Positions 1-10,347 of a DNA stretch of 53,360 nucleotides are shown here, in pieces. The notes beneath the pieces were generated by a model. The model was not told where the DNA came from and searched no databases. It saw only the letters and a list, made by a program, of their open reading frames with translations. Position 1 is the stretch's first letter. Every line of letters begins with the position of its first letter. Origin of the DNA: Deltaproteobacteria bacterium (lineage in GTDB: Bacteria > Myxococcota > XYA12-FULL-58-9 > JAFGEK01); assembly GCA_016931625.1 (NCBI GenBank), contig JAFGEK010000091.1, positions 1-53,360 of the forward strand, in the 5' to 3' direction. A program made the translations under genes and the position numbers.

Positions 1-99
1 AAATTTTAAGTGAGATTATTCGTAATCAAGTCTATTGACACTAAAAAGATAACACTAAAAAATCTTGCTTTTTTTGTAAGAATATCCTTCATTTAAAGT

Positions 100-351
100 A
101 TGAAACAAATAGCTGTGGTTGGGGTAAAAGGCCAGGTAACGATCCCAAAATTATTGCGTAAGCGTCTTGGTATTAGCCAAGGTACTGAGTTACGGTTTGA
201 AGAAGTGGCAGGCGCATTAATTGTTAAACGAGTTGCTACTGATGATCCTCTTGCTACTTTAGTAGGTCTTGGTAAACCACAAACTACTGAGCAATTACTT
301 ACGCAACTGCGTGGTCCAAAATGGTCTACTGATTTAGATGATGAAGAATGA
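100..351 (+). CDS. vapB: AbrB/MazE-fold antitoxin of a PIN toxin pair
   Basis: Predicted DNA-binding antitoxin. The 83-residue protein carries the AbrB/SpoVT swapped-hairpin signature in its first 45 residues (GVKGQVTIPKLLRKRLGI, then G-x-LRF), and ends in an acidic tail (DLDDEE) of the sort that usually contacts the toxin. Its stop overlaps the start of the following PIN-domain gene in an ATGA, so the two are translationally coupled in the antitoxin-first order typical of autoregulated type II systems. No good Shine-Dalgarno sequence precedes the ATG, but the motif begins right after it, so the start is likely correct. Assignment to a VapBC-type pair follows from the neighbour rather than from this protein alone. 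Confidence 0.85.
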   Translation: MKQIAVVGVKGQVTIPKLLRKRLGISQGTELRFEEVAGALIVKRVATDDPLATLVGLGKPQTTEQLLTQLRGPKWSTDLDDEE

Positions 352-761
352 TTACCGCTATTGATAGTTCTGTTTTATTTGATGTTATCCTTAATGATGC
401 AACATATTGTAATAATTCACTTACTGCACTTCGTCGTGCTCGTTCTGTAGGGGCCTTAATAGTTTGTCCGGTAGTTTGGGCTGAAATTCGTGCTGCGCTT
501 ATTAAGCCTGAAACTATTAGTGAAGTCTTATTCAACGCAAATATTTCATTTGATCCATTTGATCAAAAATGTGCAGATATAGCTGGAGACATATGGCGAG
601 AATATCATCGCAATGGCGGCAAAAGACAGCAGCTTATTCCTGATTTTTTAATTGGAGCACATGCAAAAATTAAAGCAGATAGAATTTTAACGCGTGATCG
701 TGGATTTTTGCGACGATATTTTCATGGCTTGAATGTAATCGAACCAGACGCATTGGTGTAA
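348..761 (+). CDS. vapC: PIN-domain ribonuclease toxin (VapC-like)
   Basis: Predicted RNase toxin of 137 residues. The PIN fold is recognisable by its acidic quartet: D6 in ITAIDSSVLFD, a conserved E in the CPVVWAEIRAAL helix, D in IPDFLIGAHA and D in ILTRDRGF. VapC-family enzymes cleave tRNA or rRNA with Mg2+ and stop translation until bound by the antitoxin; the actual target cannot be told from sequence. The gene starts inside the last codon of the AbrB-like antitoxin (4-base overlap) and appears intact. It is followed after 13 bases by a convergent U32-family gene. Alternatives are few: the fold and partner are clear, only the target is unknown. Confidence 0.88.
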   Translation: MITAIDSSVLFDVILNDATYCNNSLTALRRARSVGALIVCPVVWAEIRAALIKPETISEVLFNANISFDPFDQKCADIAGDIWREYHRNGGKRQQLIPDFLIGAHAKIKADRILTRDRGFLRRYFHGLNVIEPDALV

Positions 762-774
762 TATATGTAACGCC

Positions 775-2001
775 TCAAGGTCGTTTTTTGTGCAAAAAAC
801 TCCAAAGAGGCAAGCGTGTTGGGTGATCTTTAAAACGCACTTTATAGCTAGCACCGCTTATTACTTTGTCACATTTTTGTTCTTGACTATCGATGATTGT
901 ATCGATAGCGATATGGCCATTTTGCATATTGGGGGCAAACCATTCGAGATCATCTGACACAGAAAACGGATTACGTGTGGCAATTGTATACCAATCGTTA
1001 TCTATAGTTTCGATAAAGGCCAACACTTGATATGTTGCTTTCACAGTACTGTTGGTTTGCAATGCTTTTAGGTCACGATAGGGGTAACCAAAGAAAAACC
1101 CTGTTTCATAATCGCGATGACTGATATTAGTGAGTTCGACAAGCCAATTGGGATCAGCAAGGTATTGCGCAGGGTTATTAAAGTAGGCATCCAGGGCAGC
1201 GCGGTATACTCGCGTCACACTGGCAATATAATATTCGCCCTTCATTCGCCCTTCGACTTTAAGCGCGCTAATACTACTTTTTACCAATTCAGGTATGTGC
1301 TCGATCATGCACAGGTCTTTAGAACCAAGAAATATAGTTTCTTTACTGGTTTCAAATACTGGTAGGGTTAAGCCTGGTCGTTTTGATTCTACTAATTGCC
1401 AATCCCAGCGGCAAGTGTGTTTGCAACGACCTTGAGAGGCACTCTCACCACATAAATGTGCCGACAGTAAACAGCGGCCAGAGACAGCCATACACATGGC
1501 GCCATGGACAAAAACTTCAAGCTCAAGTGAAGTTTTTTGGGCAATATTTTTAATATCGGCCAAGCTGCATTCGCGAGCCATATTTACCCGCTGTATCCCA
1601 AGGCTTGCAAGCAGATTAACGGCGTGAGCATTGGCGGTGCTAAGCTGGGTTGAGGCATGGATATTAAGGTCAGGGCGTTTTTGGCGCACAAGAGAAAGTG
1701 CACCAAAATCAGCAACAATTACCGCATCGAAATCAAGATGGCTGGTGGTTTCAAGCCAATCTTCAAGGTGAGCACAATCTGCTTCAAACATGAGCGAATT
1801 TATTGCCACATATAGTTTTTTCTCTTGCTGGTGCGCAATATTAAGAGCGGTTGCTAGCTCTTCTACACTCAGGCATGTCTGATCTGGTCGCATTGACAAG
1901 CCGCTAGCTCCAACATAAACAGCATCCGCACCATATGCATAAGCTATTTTGATTTTTGTCAAACTGCCGGCGGGTATGAGGAGTTCGGGTTTTGTGGACA
2001 T
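775..2001 (-). CDS. U32 peptidase-family protein (YegQ/TrhP or RlhA type)
   Basis: Member of the U32 family, now known to act mainly in prephenate-dependent hydroxylation of RNA (ho5U in tRNA for TrhP/YegQ; ho5C in 23S rRNA for RlhA) rather than proteolysis. The family signature lies at residues 162-180 (EVFVHGAMC then SGRCLLS), and C170, C177, C193 and C197 are candidates for the Fe-S ligands of this family. The N-terminus LLIPAGSLTKIKIAYAYGAD is the usual TIM-barrel start. At 408 residues it matches the short TrhP-like class; RlhA proteins are longer. It lies 27 bases downstream of the CoA-dehydratase activator gene on the same strand, so the two may be cotranscribed. Which RNA it modifies is not decided here. 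Confidence 0.85.
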   Translation of the reverse strand: MSTKPELLIPAGSLTKIKIAYAYGADAVYVGASGLSMRPDQTCLSVEELATALNIAHQQEKKLYVAINSLMFEADCAHLEDWLETTSHLDFDAVIVADFGALSLVRQKRPDLNIHASTQLSTANAHAVNLLASLGIQRVNMARECSLADIKNIAQKTSLELEVFVHGAMCMAVSGRCLLSAHLCGESASQGRCKHTCRWDWQLVESKRPGLTLPVFETSKETIFLGSKDLCMIEHIPELVKSSISALKVEGRMKGEYYIASVTRVYRAALDAYFNNPAQYLADPNWLVELTNISHRDYETGFFFGYPYRDLKALQTNSTVKATYQVLAFIETIDNDWYTIATRNPFSVSDDLEWFAPNMQNGHIAIDTIIDSQEQKCDKVISGASYKVRFKDHPTRLPLWSFLHKKRP

Positions 2002-2028
2002 TTTTTTTAAAAAACCAAAATAAATCTT

Positions 2029-5000
2029 TTACGCAGCCTCTAGCTTAGATGCCTTTGTGGTTTTACTGGCTTTGTTACTTGAATCATTTTTTTGCCGATT
2101 CATAGCGTTGTTTAAAAACACCGCTAATCTTTTATTTTGGTTGCCTTGACCATCGTAGAACATATTTACAATAGGCATATCATGAAGTGCGCTTACGTGT
2201 CGTGAAATAGCAGTAGTGATTACCCCAGGCATACAACTAAAAGGTGCACAATTAACTACTAACGCCGCACCATCACGGGCGAATTTAATTGTGCGACCAA
2301 TAATGGACATGCCCTCACCGCCAATATTGCGCTCCATATAAGGTTTAGCTTCGTTCAGAGTGGCATTAATATTGGGTTCATGACGGTCAGCTAAAAATGG
2401 GCCAGCAGCCTTATATAAAGCTCGCTCCCAATAAAGCTGCCAACGATAAGTGATATATGATTTAAGTGCCTTTAAATTAAAAGCACTTTGCATATAAGGT
2501 AGAAAATTTTGTGGTGAGGCTAAAAAGAGCATCCACTCAATAATTGGTGTGGGCCAAGCTTCACCACCTAAACACTCTATAGTGTCTATAAGATTTTCAT
2601 TAGAAAACATATTATTGCGTACATAAATTTCGCCAACTATACCTACAAGTGGTTTATTAGTTGGGGTATGAGGAATAGCAGCAATACGATCAATCGAAGC
2701 TTTTAGTGCTTGCCGTAAATCAGCACCGTCATTAATTGCTTTAATGAGAAATTCTTTTTCGTAAGCTACAACACGATTAGTTGCACCAGGTTCATTTTCA
2801 TAAGGCCTTACTTTACAGCGCGCTTTTTGTAAAATGTCACTCATGACAATGGCTTTAAATAGGGTGCGCCTTACCGTATCATCAACACCTTGATAAGCGT
2901 TGAGACTTGATGGTGAAAGAATTGCGACATCTTCTAAACCTTCACGATCAAGTATTTGGCGATGCAACTGACAATATTGCCCGAAGCGACATGGGCCACA
3001 CGCCGTGGGCATCATTAAAGCTTGGCCTTTCGTAAGACCTTGCTCACGCAAATTTGCAATGAAGGCCCCGATAGTAAGTGCGGTCGGCAAACATTCACTA
3101 CCGCGGGTTAAGCTACGGCCTAGTTCAAAAGTAGCGGCGGTCTCAAAAGGTATTTGCCTTGCATTATAACCGTGTTGGCGAAAAGCGGCAGCAAAGAATT
3201 CAGCCCCAAATTCGTGCATGGGTGGGATCCACAACGTACGTTGCTTAAAATCGATTGTTTGTGTCTGATATGAACGTCGTTGTACCTCTTGTCGTCGAGG
3301 TCGTTTTAATACATCAAGAAAAGCTTCAATACGAGTTAGATAGCCCGCATCACCACCATGCTCATCAAGTTCTAAAGCTAAAAATGGTTGGTTGCCCATA
3401 ATTTCTTCGGCATAAGTGAGTAAAAAACTATCAGGGCCACAAGAGAAGTTAGTTAAATAAATTACATCAAGTAAATCATCTCTAGCAACTTGTTCAAGTA
3501 CAACGAGAATTTTTTGCCCGTATGCCCAATAAACATTGCGATAGCGCTCGCCAAGCAATGAGTAGTTGGGTCGAATGAAATCCATTGGCAATACGGTTAA
3601 GCCATGCTCAGCAATTTTATTTGGTAGGTCAAGATTGATGCCATAATCGGCAGTATTGTAAGGTCTACCTACTAAAACAATGAGACGTTCATTACGCTCA
3701 CGCGCCTCACGTAAAGCTTTATCGCCCTCGGCATAGCAGCGTTGCTCAAATTCTTTTTGAGTAGTATTGGCTAATTGCCAGGCACTTTTAATTTGTTGTT
3801 TAGTACGACCAAGTGGTGCAGCTAACGTTTGTGCAAGCTGCCGCACAAGTTTAGCCTCTGGCATCCGTTTGTCGATTAGTGGTGATAGAAGATGTGCAGT
3901 ATTTATACTGTTTAGTGCCAAAGCGCTGCGTGAATATGCTGGCAATGCCTGTACATAAGGGCAATAGGTTGCTGCATTAACATTGATATTGCGAGATTCG
4001 TTATCTAAATGCGGCACAAAAACAAAATCTACGCCCTGACGAGTTGCTAACCATGCAACATGACCTAAAGCAACTTTAGCTGGATGACAAAACTCAGCAC
4101 CAGCTATACGACTGCCGAGTTCACGAATTTCTTGATTGGTTTCAGGCGATAGTTCAACTTTAAAACCAAGCTCATTGAAAAAGCGTCGCCACATTGGGGC
4201 AAAAGTATAGGTTGATAAACTTCGTGGAATACCAACTACCGATGCGTTGTCAGCAACAGTTACGCCACTCCCACCTTCAAGCCACAATCGCCGACGTAGG
4301 CGCAAGTAACGAGCGTGTGGCGAAACCCGCACACGATTTTCGTAAGGGTCGCGACCACACATATAACCCCAAGAGGGTGATTGTTCAACGCCTTCAATAT
4401 CAGCATAGGTAATAGTGCAGTTATTTTGGCAAAGCGTGCAGGTCTCCTTGCGTAGTGAAATCTGGCGCTGATCAAGATTAAGACCGCGAAATGACGAACT
4501 ATTCTTATTTTGTTCAGACATGAGTTGGCGGGTGAGTAATGCAACACCGTAGCTGCCCATAACATGACAATAAGGCGAAACTACCATTTTTACATTGAGT
4601 ACACGTTCAAAAGCTGCAACTAAAGCAGGGTTGCGCGCCGTGGCGCCTTGAAAGAATATTTTCTCACGACTTATATGACGATTTCCTACTACTTTATTAA
4701 GATAGTTTTTAACTATAGCAACCATAACTGCAGATAGTGCTCGTTCACGACTGGCACCATTTTGCATTAAGGTTACAACATCTTGTTCCATGAACACCGT
4801 GCAACGATCAGAAGCTCGTGGTGGTTTACTACCTAATACCGCTTGGCCAACCTCACTTACCTTATAACCAAGCTTTTGTGCCTGCTCTTCGACAAATGAA
4901 CCAGTACCAGCAGCGCAGACATAATTCATGTTGGCATCACGAATATGTCCGTCAACAATATGCATATATTTAGAATCTTGCCCGCCAATCTCAAAGATAG

Positions 5001-6246
5001 TGTCAACGGTGGGATCAACACGAACTGCGCCGGCAACATGAGCAGATATTTCGTTAATTACCGCATCAGCGCCAATAACCGCACCCACAAGCGCACGACC
5101 ACTGCCGGTGGTACCCACTGCGCGAATGTCCCAAGTTACACCTAGCTTGCTAGCAATATCTCGAAGAGCTTTACATAGCAGCTTTGTGGCATTTATTGGG
5201 TCACCAGCGGTTTTACGATAAATATCGACTATAACCTGATCATCTTCATCGGTAACAACTGCCTTGGTGCTTGTCGAGCCAATATCAAAACCGAAGTAAA
5301 CTGGTAGGGTACTCTGTCGTGGTTTAATTAAAATACGAATTTCATTGTTATACTCATCAACATAATTATCAAGGCAGGCAAAAGAAGGGTAATCTGATTT
5401 TGCCATGGTGAGCGGCCAAGAGTAACTTGAAGTGGCATGTTGGGTAGTATCATCATCCTTCACATTTTGTTTGCGTTCAGCTTTTTCTCCTAGCAATGCT
5501 GCCCCCCGAGCAGCAATTATATGCGGCTGCTCGGGTATAATGATTAGATCACCAAGACGTTCGCTAAGCCAGCTAAGCACACTTTTATTAAGTGCGACAC
5601 CGCCAATAATGGCTGTTTTACCTGCCAAAGGTCGTCCTGAAAGCAGTGTACCTAACAACGTGCGCGTCATGCCACGGCATAAACCTGACCACATTTCTTT
5701 TTTAGAATAACCTTCTTGTTGACGATGAATGAGGTCGCTTTTAGCAAAGACACTGCAGCGTGCTGCTATTGAGGGAGGATTTGTAACATGCTCAAATTCT
5801 TGTGCGTCATCGTATGATAAACCAAGTCGTGTGGCTTGCTCGTCTAAAAACGAACCAGTGCCAGCAGCACACAATGAGTTGGTGCTAAATCCTTGAAACT
5901 GACCTTTGCTATCAAGTTGAATGAGAGTGCAAGAAGCACCACCAATATCAAGAATTTCAACTACCTCGGGATGTGCTTCAGTAACCGCGGCGATTTGTGC
6001 ACGTACTTGGTCAACAATTGGTGCGGTAGTTATGTTGTAAACCTGTGAAGCAGCCGCACCAGATATGCCAAGGCTATCACCACTGCGAAAATGCATAGCA
6101 TGTAGGGCGGCATCAAAAGTATTTTTAACTTCTCCACGATGGCGACGATAGAAAGTCTCAACAACTTGGCCATTAGTATTAAGCCGAACTGCTTTGACAT
6201 ATACCGAGCCTAGGTCAATACCAATTCGCCCAAAAGTGTGCGTCAT
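2029..6246 (-). CDS. Giant 2-hydroxyacyl-CoA dehydratase activator-like ATPase (two ASKHA domains + DUF2229)
   Basis: A 1405-residue protein of the BadF/BadG/BcrA/BcrD activator family. Two tandem ASKHA ATPase domains are visible: residues 8-255 (GIDLGSVYVKAV) and 317-565 (FGFDIGSTSTKAV). Each keeps the Cys pair that holds the bridging 4Fe-4S cluster in dehydratase activators (CAAGTGSF with C126 and C164; C444 and C482). A Cys cluster follows (CTLCQNNC, then YMCGRD), then the DUF2229 / dehydratase-like half. Family members hydrolyse ATP to push an electron onto a radical dehydratase; long fused forms such as this are widespread in anaerobes and Deltaproteobacteria but their substrate is not established. 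No separate HgdA/HgdB or BcrBC subunits occur nearby. The 1405-aa length is normal for the fused class. The start has TTTACCC-spaced upstream sequence and no strong ribosome binding site. Confidence 0.88.
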   Translation of the reverse strand: MTHTFGRIGIDLGSVYVKAVRLNTNGQVVETFYRRHRGEVKNTFDAALHAMHFRSGDSLGISGAAASQVYNITTAPIVDQVRAQIAAVTEAHPEVVEILDIGGASCTLIQLDSKGQFQGFSTNSLCAAGTGSFLDEQATRLGLSYDDAQEFEHVTNPPSIAARCSVFAKSDLIHRQQEGYSKKEMWSGLCRGMTRTLLGTLLSGRPLAGKTAIIGGVALNKSVLSWLSERLGDLIIIPEQPHIIAARGAALLGEKAERKQNVKDDDTTQHATSSYSWPLTMAKSDYPSFACLDNYVDEYNNEIRILIKPRQSTLPVYFGFDIGSTSTKAVVTDEDDQVIVDIYRKTAGDPINATKLLCKALRDIASKLGVTWDIRAVGTTGSGRALVGAVIGADAVINEISAHVAGAVRVDPTVDTIFEIGGQDSKYMHIVDGHIRDANMNYVCAAGTGSFVEEQAQKLGYKVSEVGQAVLGSKPPRASDRCTVFMEQDVVTLMQNGASRERALSAVMVAIVKNYLNKVVGNRHISREKIFFQGATARNPALVAAFERVLNVKMVVSPYCHVMGSYGVALLTRQLMSEQNKNSSSFRGLNLDQRQISLRKETCTLCQNNCTITYADIEGVEQSPSWGYMCGRDPYENRVRVSPHARYLRLRRRLWLEGGSGVTVADNASVVGIPRSLSTYTFAPMWRRFFNELGFKVELSPETNQEIRELGSRIAGAEFCHPAKVALGHVAWLATRQGVDFVFVPHLDNESRNINVNAATYCPYVQALPAYSRSALALNSINTAHLLSPLIDKRMPEAKLVRQLAQTLAAPLGRTKQQIKSAWQLANTTQKEFEQRCYAEGDKALREARERNERLIVLVGRPYNTADYGINLDLPNKIAEHGLTVLPMDFIRPNYSLLGERYRNVYWAYGQKILVVLEQVARDDLLDVIYLTNFSCGPDSFLLTYAEEIMGNQPFLALELDEHGGDAGYLTRIEAFLDVLKRPRRQEVQRRSYQTQTIDFKQRTLWIPPMHEFGAEFFAAAFRQHGYNARQIPFETAATFELGRSLTRGSECLPTALTIGAFIANLREQGLTKGQALMMPTACGPCRFGQYCQLHRQILDREGLEDVAILSPSSLNAYQGVDDTVRRTLFKAIVMSDILQKARCKVRPYENEPGATNRVVAYEKEFLIKAINDGADLRQALKASIDRIAAIPHTPTNKPLVGIVGEIYVRNNMFSNENLIDTIECLGGEAWPTPIIEWMLFLASPQNFLPYMQSAFNLKALKSYITYRWQLYWERALYKAAGPFLADRHEPNINATLNEAKPYMERNIGGEGMSIIGRTIKFARDGAALVVNCAPFSCMPGVITTAISRHVSALHDMPIVNMFYDGQGNQNKRLAVFLNNAMNRQKNDSSNKASKTTKASKLEAA

Positions 6247-6344
6247 TTTACCCTCAGTGGTTAATTGTGCTTATTTAAGGTATTAATTAAAATATAAGTA
6301 CATTATTAGCTAGCTATTAAATTATTAATGTATAGGTCTAAAAC

Positions 6345-7589
6345 ATGTCACCTGAGGCACTTGCAGATTCTGCTTATGAGTTTTCGCAAAAAACACGCGA
6401 AATTTGCGTAAGTATTAATGATTTAGAACTGCGTAAAGATGTAGAGGCAGTAACACAAAACTGTTTAAAGTCACTAGCTGCTTTAAAACGTATTCATTTA
6501 CCGCAAGACCGTTTTGAAGAAGGTCAGGTAAGTGATCATGATGCAGCTAGCAGTAATTATCATATTGAACTTGCTCCATACGTTCTTTCGGCTTTAACTG
6601 CCGTTAATCATCTTACCGAATCAGTATTAAATACTTTTTCTAATCCGACAGGTATTGATAAGGCTACTACAGCCGAAGATTTTGAGCTCGAATTTGACTT
6701 AGTCGATGGTCCCACTGGTGAAGATGGTCGCTTAAGTATGCAAAAAAATCAAAGCGATTTATCTTTGCGAGAACAAGTTGCAGAAGTTGCCTATTCTATT
6801 AGTACAATGCTGCGTAGTCGCGTAGCTAATATGGGCCCAAGATTACGTCACGCCTTAGAAAAAAAAGATGTTTGGCCTTTACTGACCGAACTTGACGAAA
6901 GCCAACATGGTTTAGTTAAGGGTGTGCAAGGCATGCTTTTTGGCGTGTTAGGTTTGTTTAATGCCAGCGTTAGGCGCGAAGAAATTTTGCCTGAATATCG
7001 TTCGGCAGTACGCGAAGCTGTTGATTTACGAGCTGCAATTGCAGATCTTTCTTACCATATAACTCGATTTAATTTGGCAATTGCGCAAGCTGATGCCACA
7101 AATGTTGTTCCCTTAGTGGTTGGCGTTGCTGATCGTTTGTCTCGTTTTGCCACTAGAGTTGAATATCGTTCATTGCGCGTTGAAGATAAACGCTCGATTA
7201 TTGAATTTCGCCGTACTTTGCATCGGTTGCGTTATCATAGTGGTGGTATTCCGTTAACTAAGCTTCGTTATGCTATTGAGGGATTTGCAAAATTTCTTGA
7301 AGCTATGCATTCAATAAATCATCGTGAGGTTTTGGTGGTACATGATAATCAACGTCTTAGTGAGGCTTCAGTTAAATTAGATGAATGTTTATCGGTAGTT
7401 GATGTTTCAACTGCTTTGGGTCGGCTTTTTTCTATTGTACGATTGCTTTCATCTGTAATGGGTCGTTATCCAGATTTGGATGATGCTTTGCGTAATTTTG
7501 GTAATAAAGCTGCATCACAGCTTGATGTAAAAGCAGAAATTCAACACTGGAAACAGTTAGTTAAAATGGCCCTCTTAGCAGTAGGATGA
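6345..7589 (+). CDS. Conserved hypothetical helical protein
   Basis: I do not recognise this 414-residue protein. It has no signal peptide and no membrane segment, so it should be cytoplasmic. It reads as almost entirely alpha-helical, with an acidic, low-complexity stretch around residues 105-130 (FELEFDLVDGPTGEDG) separating an N-terminal helical part from a C-terminal helical domain rich in RLSRF/RLFSIVRLL-type heptads that could pack as a bundle. The gene is transcribed divergently from the large activator gene (98-base gap) and ends 120 bases before dnaK in the same direction, though dnaK has its own promoter-like sequence. Nothing in the context assigns a function. Confidence 0.7.
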   Translation: MSPEALADSAYEFSQKTREICVSINDLELRKDVEAVTQNCLKSLAALKRIHLPQDRFEEGQVSDHDAASSNYHIELAPYVLSALTAVNHLTESVLNTFSNPTGIDKATTAEDFELEFDLVDGPTGEDGRLSMQKNQSDLSLREQVAEVAYSISTMLRSRVANMGPRLRHALEKKDVWPLLTELDESQHGLVKGVQGMLFGVLGLFNASVRREEILPEYRSAVREAVDLRAAIADLSYHITRFNLAIAQADATNVVPLVVGVADRLSRFATRVEYRSLRVEDKRSIIEFRRTLHRLRYHSGGIPLTKLRYAIEGFAKFLEAMHSINHREVLVVHDNQRLSEASVKLDECLSVVDVSTALGRLFSIVRLLSSVMGRYPDLDDALRNFGNKAASQLDVKAEIQHWKQLVKMALLAVG

Positions 7590-7610
7590 CTTTTTCTAAC
7601 AACAGCCTGG

Positions 7611-7639
7611 TTGACATAACCTGAAGTTCGACCATATTA
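7611..7639 (+). promoter_or_regulatory. Candidate dnaK promoter
   Basis: TTGACA at 7611-7616 is followed after 18 bases by TATTAC at 7635-7640, a reasonable sigma70-like pair. Overlapping it, CCTGAAG (7620-7626) and CCCCCAGG (7640-7647) separated by 13 bases loosely resemble a heat-shock sigma32 promoter (CTTGAAA-N11-16-CCCCAT). The match is imperfect, so heat control is only a possibility. Confidence 0.4.
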
Positions 7640-7709
7640 CCCCCAGGATTTAGAAAATACGCGGACTTATTGAAACTTTTTCAACTGGGTAGGAGGCCAA
7701 AAGAAGGCC

Positions 7710-9647
7710 ATGGGTAAGGTAATCGGAATCGATTTAGGAACTACCAACAGCGTTGTTGCTGTCATGGAAGGTGCTGAGCCAAAAGTTATTACCAACGAAG
7801 AAGGTTCACGCCTGACGCCATCGGTTGTTGGTTTTGGCAAAGATAATGAAATCATGGTCGGTCAAGTGGCTCGTCGCCAAGCCATCACTAACCCTGAGAA
7901 TACCATTTTCTCTATTAAACGTTTTATGGGTCGTCATTACGACGAAGTCTCTGAAGAGAATAAGCGCGTTCCTTATAAAGTTAAGCGTGGCAAAAATGAT
8001 ATGGCCTATGTTGAGGCTCGTGGTAAAGATTATGCCGCACCAGAGATTAGCGCCCAAATATTATTAAAACTAAAGCGTGCTGCTGATACCTATCTTGGTG
8101 AAGAAGTAAAACAAGCTGTTATTACAGTTCCAGCATATTTTAATGATGCTCAACGACAAGCAACCAAAGACGCTGGCCGTATTGCGGGGCTTGAGGTTTT
8201 ACGTATCGTAAATGAACCTACCGCAGCGGCGTTAGCCTATGGGCTTGATAAGAAGAAAGACGAAATAATTGCCGTCTACGATTTTGGTGGTGGCACTTTT
8301 GATATTTCAATTCTTGAAGTCGGCGAGAATGTAGTTGAAGTTCTTTCGACTAATGGTGATACCCATCTTGGTGGCGATGATGTTGACCAACGTATCATTG
8401 AATATCTTATTGCCGAATTCAAAAAAGATCAGGGTCTCGATGTCTCAAATGATCGTATGGTATTACAACGATTAAAAGAGGCGGCTGAAAAAGCTAAAAT
8501 CGAGTTAAGTTCAGTATCTGAAACTGATGTAAATTTACCCTTCTTGACTGCAGATGCTTCAGGTCCGAAGCATCTAAATCTAAAACTCTCGCGCGCCAAA
8601 CTTGAGTCATTAGTTCATGATTTGATTGAGCGTGCTGCTGAGCCGGTTAAAAAAGCTTTGGCCGATGCGGGTAAAAATGCTTCAGATATTGATGAAGTAG
8701 TTATGGTTGGCGGTCAAACTCGTATGCCTCTCATTATTGAGGGCGTGCGTAAGCTTTTTGGCAAAGAGCCAAATCGCTCGGTTAATCCCGATGAAGTTGT
8801 TGCTATTGGCGCAGCCGTCCAAGCGGGTGTGCTAACCGGCGAAGTAAAAGATCTGTTATTGCTTGATGTCACTCCACTTTCATTAGGTATCGAAACACTT
8901 GGTGGGGTAATGACAGTTTTAATACCTCGTAATACTACTATTCCGACAAAGAAGAGTGAAGTATTTTCTACTGCTAGCGATAATCAAACTTCTGTCGAAG
9001 TGCACGTATTGCAAGGCGAGCGACCGATGGCCTCAGCAAATCGTACCCTCGGCAAATTCCATTTAGACGGTATTCCACCAGCACCACGTGGGGTGCCACA
9101 AGTTGAGGTTACTTTTGATATCGATGCAAACGGTATCGTTAATGTCTCGGCTCGTGATAAATCATCAGGTAAAGAGCAACGCATTCGTATTGAAGCTGGT
9201 AGTGGAATTTCCGAGAATGATATTGAGCGTATGGTTGCTGATGCTCGCGATCACGAAGCTGAAGATAAAAAACGACGTGAAGAAATTGATATCAAAAATA
9301 AAGCCGACTCATTGTGCTATTCTGTCGAGCGTTCGATGAAAGATTATGGTGATAAACTTGACGCTCAGACACGCGAAGATCTTGAAGCAAAAATTAAAGC
9401 AACTCGCGACGCTATTGATAGCAGCGATGGCGATCGTATCAAGAGCACCATGGAAGCTTTAACTCAAGCTAGCCATAAAATGGCAGAAAAAATGTACCAA
9501 GCTACTAATGCAGGTGGTGCTGCAGATGGGGATGGTGCTACAGGTGCTCAAACTAGTGGCTCTACTGCTGATAACTCAGCAAATGATGCTAGCAAAAAAA
9601 CTGCAAGTGATGCTAACGTGGTTGATGCGGAGTTTGAAGAGAATTAA
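7710..9647 (+). CDS. dnaK: Chaperone DnaK (Hsp70)
   Basis: Cytoplasmic ATP-dependent Hsp70 chaperone, 645 residues, normal length. The nucleotide-binding domain shows GIDLGTTNS at residues 5-13, the phosphate-2 loop [12 protein letters not shown] and the adenosine motif [11 protein letters not shown]; the linker [16 protein letters not shown] leads into the substrate-binding domain, and the tail is Ala/Ser/Gly-rich before the VVDAEFEEN terminus typical of bacterial DnaK. Two Shine-Dalgarno-like stretches precede the ATG (AGGAGG at 7691 and AGAAGG at 7702). Neither grpE nor dnaJ is adjacent; instead a PilZ protein follows after 25 bases, so this is either the sole dnaK placed outside a grpE-dnaK-dnaJ operon or an additional copy. 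Sequence is canonical and gives no sign of specialisation. Confidence 0.98.
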   Translation: MGKVIGIDLGTTNSVVAVMEGAEPKVITNEEGSRLTPSVVGFGKDNEIMVGQVARRQAITNPENTIFSIKRFMGRHYDEVSEENKRVPYKVKRGKNDMAYVEARGKDYAAPEISAQILLKLKRAADTYLGEEVKQAVITVPAYFNDAQRQATKDAGRIAGLEVLRIVNEPTAAALAYGLDKKKDEIIAVYDFGGGTFDISILEVGENVVEVLSTNGDTHLGGDDVDQRIIEYLIAEFKKDQGLDVSNDRMVLQRLKEAAEKAKIELSSVSETDVNLPFLTADASGPKHLNLKLSRAKLESLVHDLIERAAEPVKKALADAGKNASDIDEVVMVGGQTRMPLIIEGVRKLFGKEPNRSVNPDEVVAIGAAVQAGVLTGEVKDLLLLDVTPLSLGIETLGGVMTVLIPRNTTIPTKKSEVFSTASDNQTSVEVHVLQGERPMASANRTLGKFHLDGIPPAPRGVPQVEVTFDIDANGIVNVSARDKSSGKEQRIRIEAGSGISENDIERMVADARDHEAEDKKRREEIDIKNKADSLCYSVERSMKDYGDKLDAQTREDLEAKIKATRDAIDSSDGDRIKSTMEALTQASHKMAEKMYQATNAGGAADGDGATGAQTSGSTADNSANDASKKTASDANVVDAEFEEN

Positions 9648-9672
9648 AATTCATGCCACGATTAAATGAATC

Positions 9673-10323
9673 ATGAACGAACGGCTGGAGCAGCGAATAG
9701 ATGCGGCTATAGGTATTGTGTTGCGAGTCAATGGTGTGACCGAACCATGCCATAGCCGCAGCATCAGTCGCAGTGGTTTAGCTATTGCCACGCAAAAAAA
9801 ATTTGATATCGGTCTAGTTCTTGATCTTGAAATTGTGCATCATGGTGTCAGGCTACGTACTAAAGGACGCGTAGTTAGCCAGCAGCCTGGCGGTATTGGT
9901 GTTGAATTTATTGATACTGATGCAAAGCTCGAAACTGCAATAGCTAATTTAATAAATACCCTTTTAGGTATCTCTGGTCCTTCTCGTGTTGAGCCTTCAG
10001 CCGAATTACGAGTAGTGGCCTGGTCGCTAGTTGATGCTGGACGCGGTGTAGGCGGCTTAATTCGTGGTCGTATGCACCGCTCTCGTTTATTAGATGTAAG
10101 TGTCGATGGCGCTGCGATTGCAGGTAAAAGTCCTCCTGAGCTGGGCGTTGAAATTGATGTAATTTTACCTAACTATTTAGCAAAGGGAAGCAATGAACAG
10201 GTGCAATGTATGGCGCGGGTTGTACGGCATACTGAGCATGGATTTGCTGTAAAATTCGTTTTACCAAATGCATCTTTTAGACGCGTTGTATCAGAAATTC
10301 GTCGTGCTTCACGACGATCATAA
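9673..10323 (+). CDS. Tandem PilZ-like domain protein
   Basis: A 216-residue soluble protein with two PilZ-like beta-barrels. The first (about residues 1-100) opens with EQR and has S-x-S-x-x-G (SISRSG), with Ser instead of the Asp/Asn of the c-di-GMP-binding D/N-x-S-x-x-G motif. The second (about 110-212) has the canonical form in RSRLLDVSVDGAAI, preceded by RGRMHRSR as a basic stretch that could serve as the RxxxR element. So the C-terminal domain is the better candidate for cyclic di-GMP binding and the N-terminal one may be structural. It lies 25 bases after dnaK and 24 bases before the DUF4388 gene in the same direction, probably one transcript. Role inferred from family only. Confidence 0.75.
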   Translation: MNERLEQRIDAAIGIVLRVNGVTEPCHSRSISRSGLAIATQKKFDIGLVLDLEIVHHGVRLRTKGRVVSQQPGGIGVEFIDTDAKLETAIANLINTLLGISGPSRVEPSAELRVVAWSLVDAGRGVGGLIRGRMHRSRLLDVSVDGAAIAGKSPPELGVEIDVILPNYLAKGSNEQVQCMARVVRHTEHGFAVKFVLPNASFRRVVSEIRRASRRS

Positions 10324-10347
10324 TTATGATATATTTTTATAACGCTC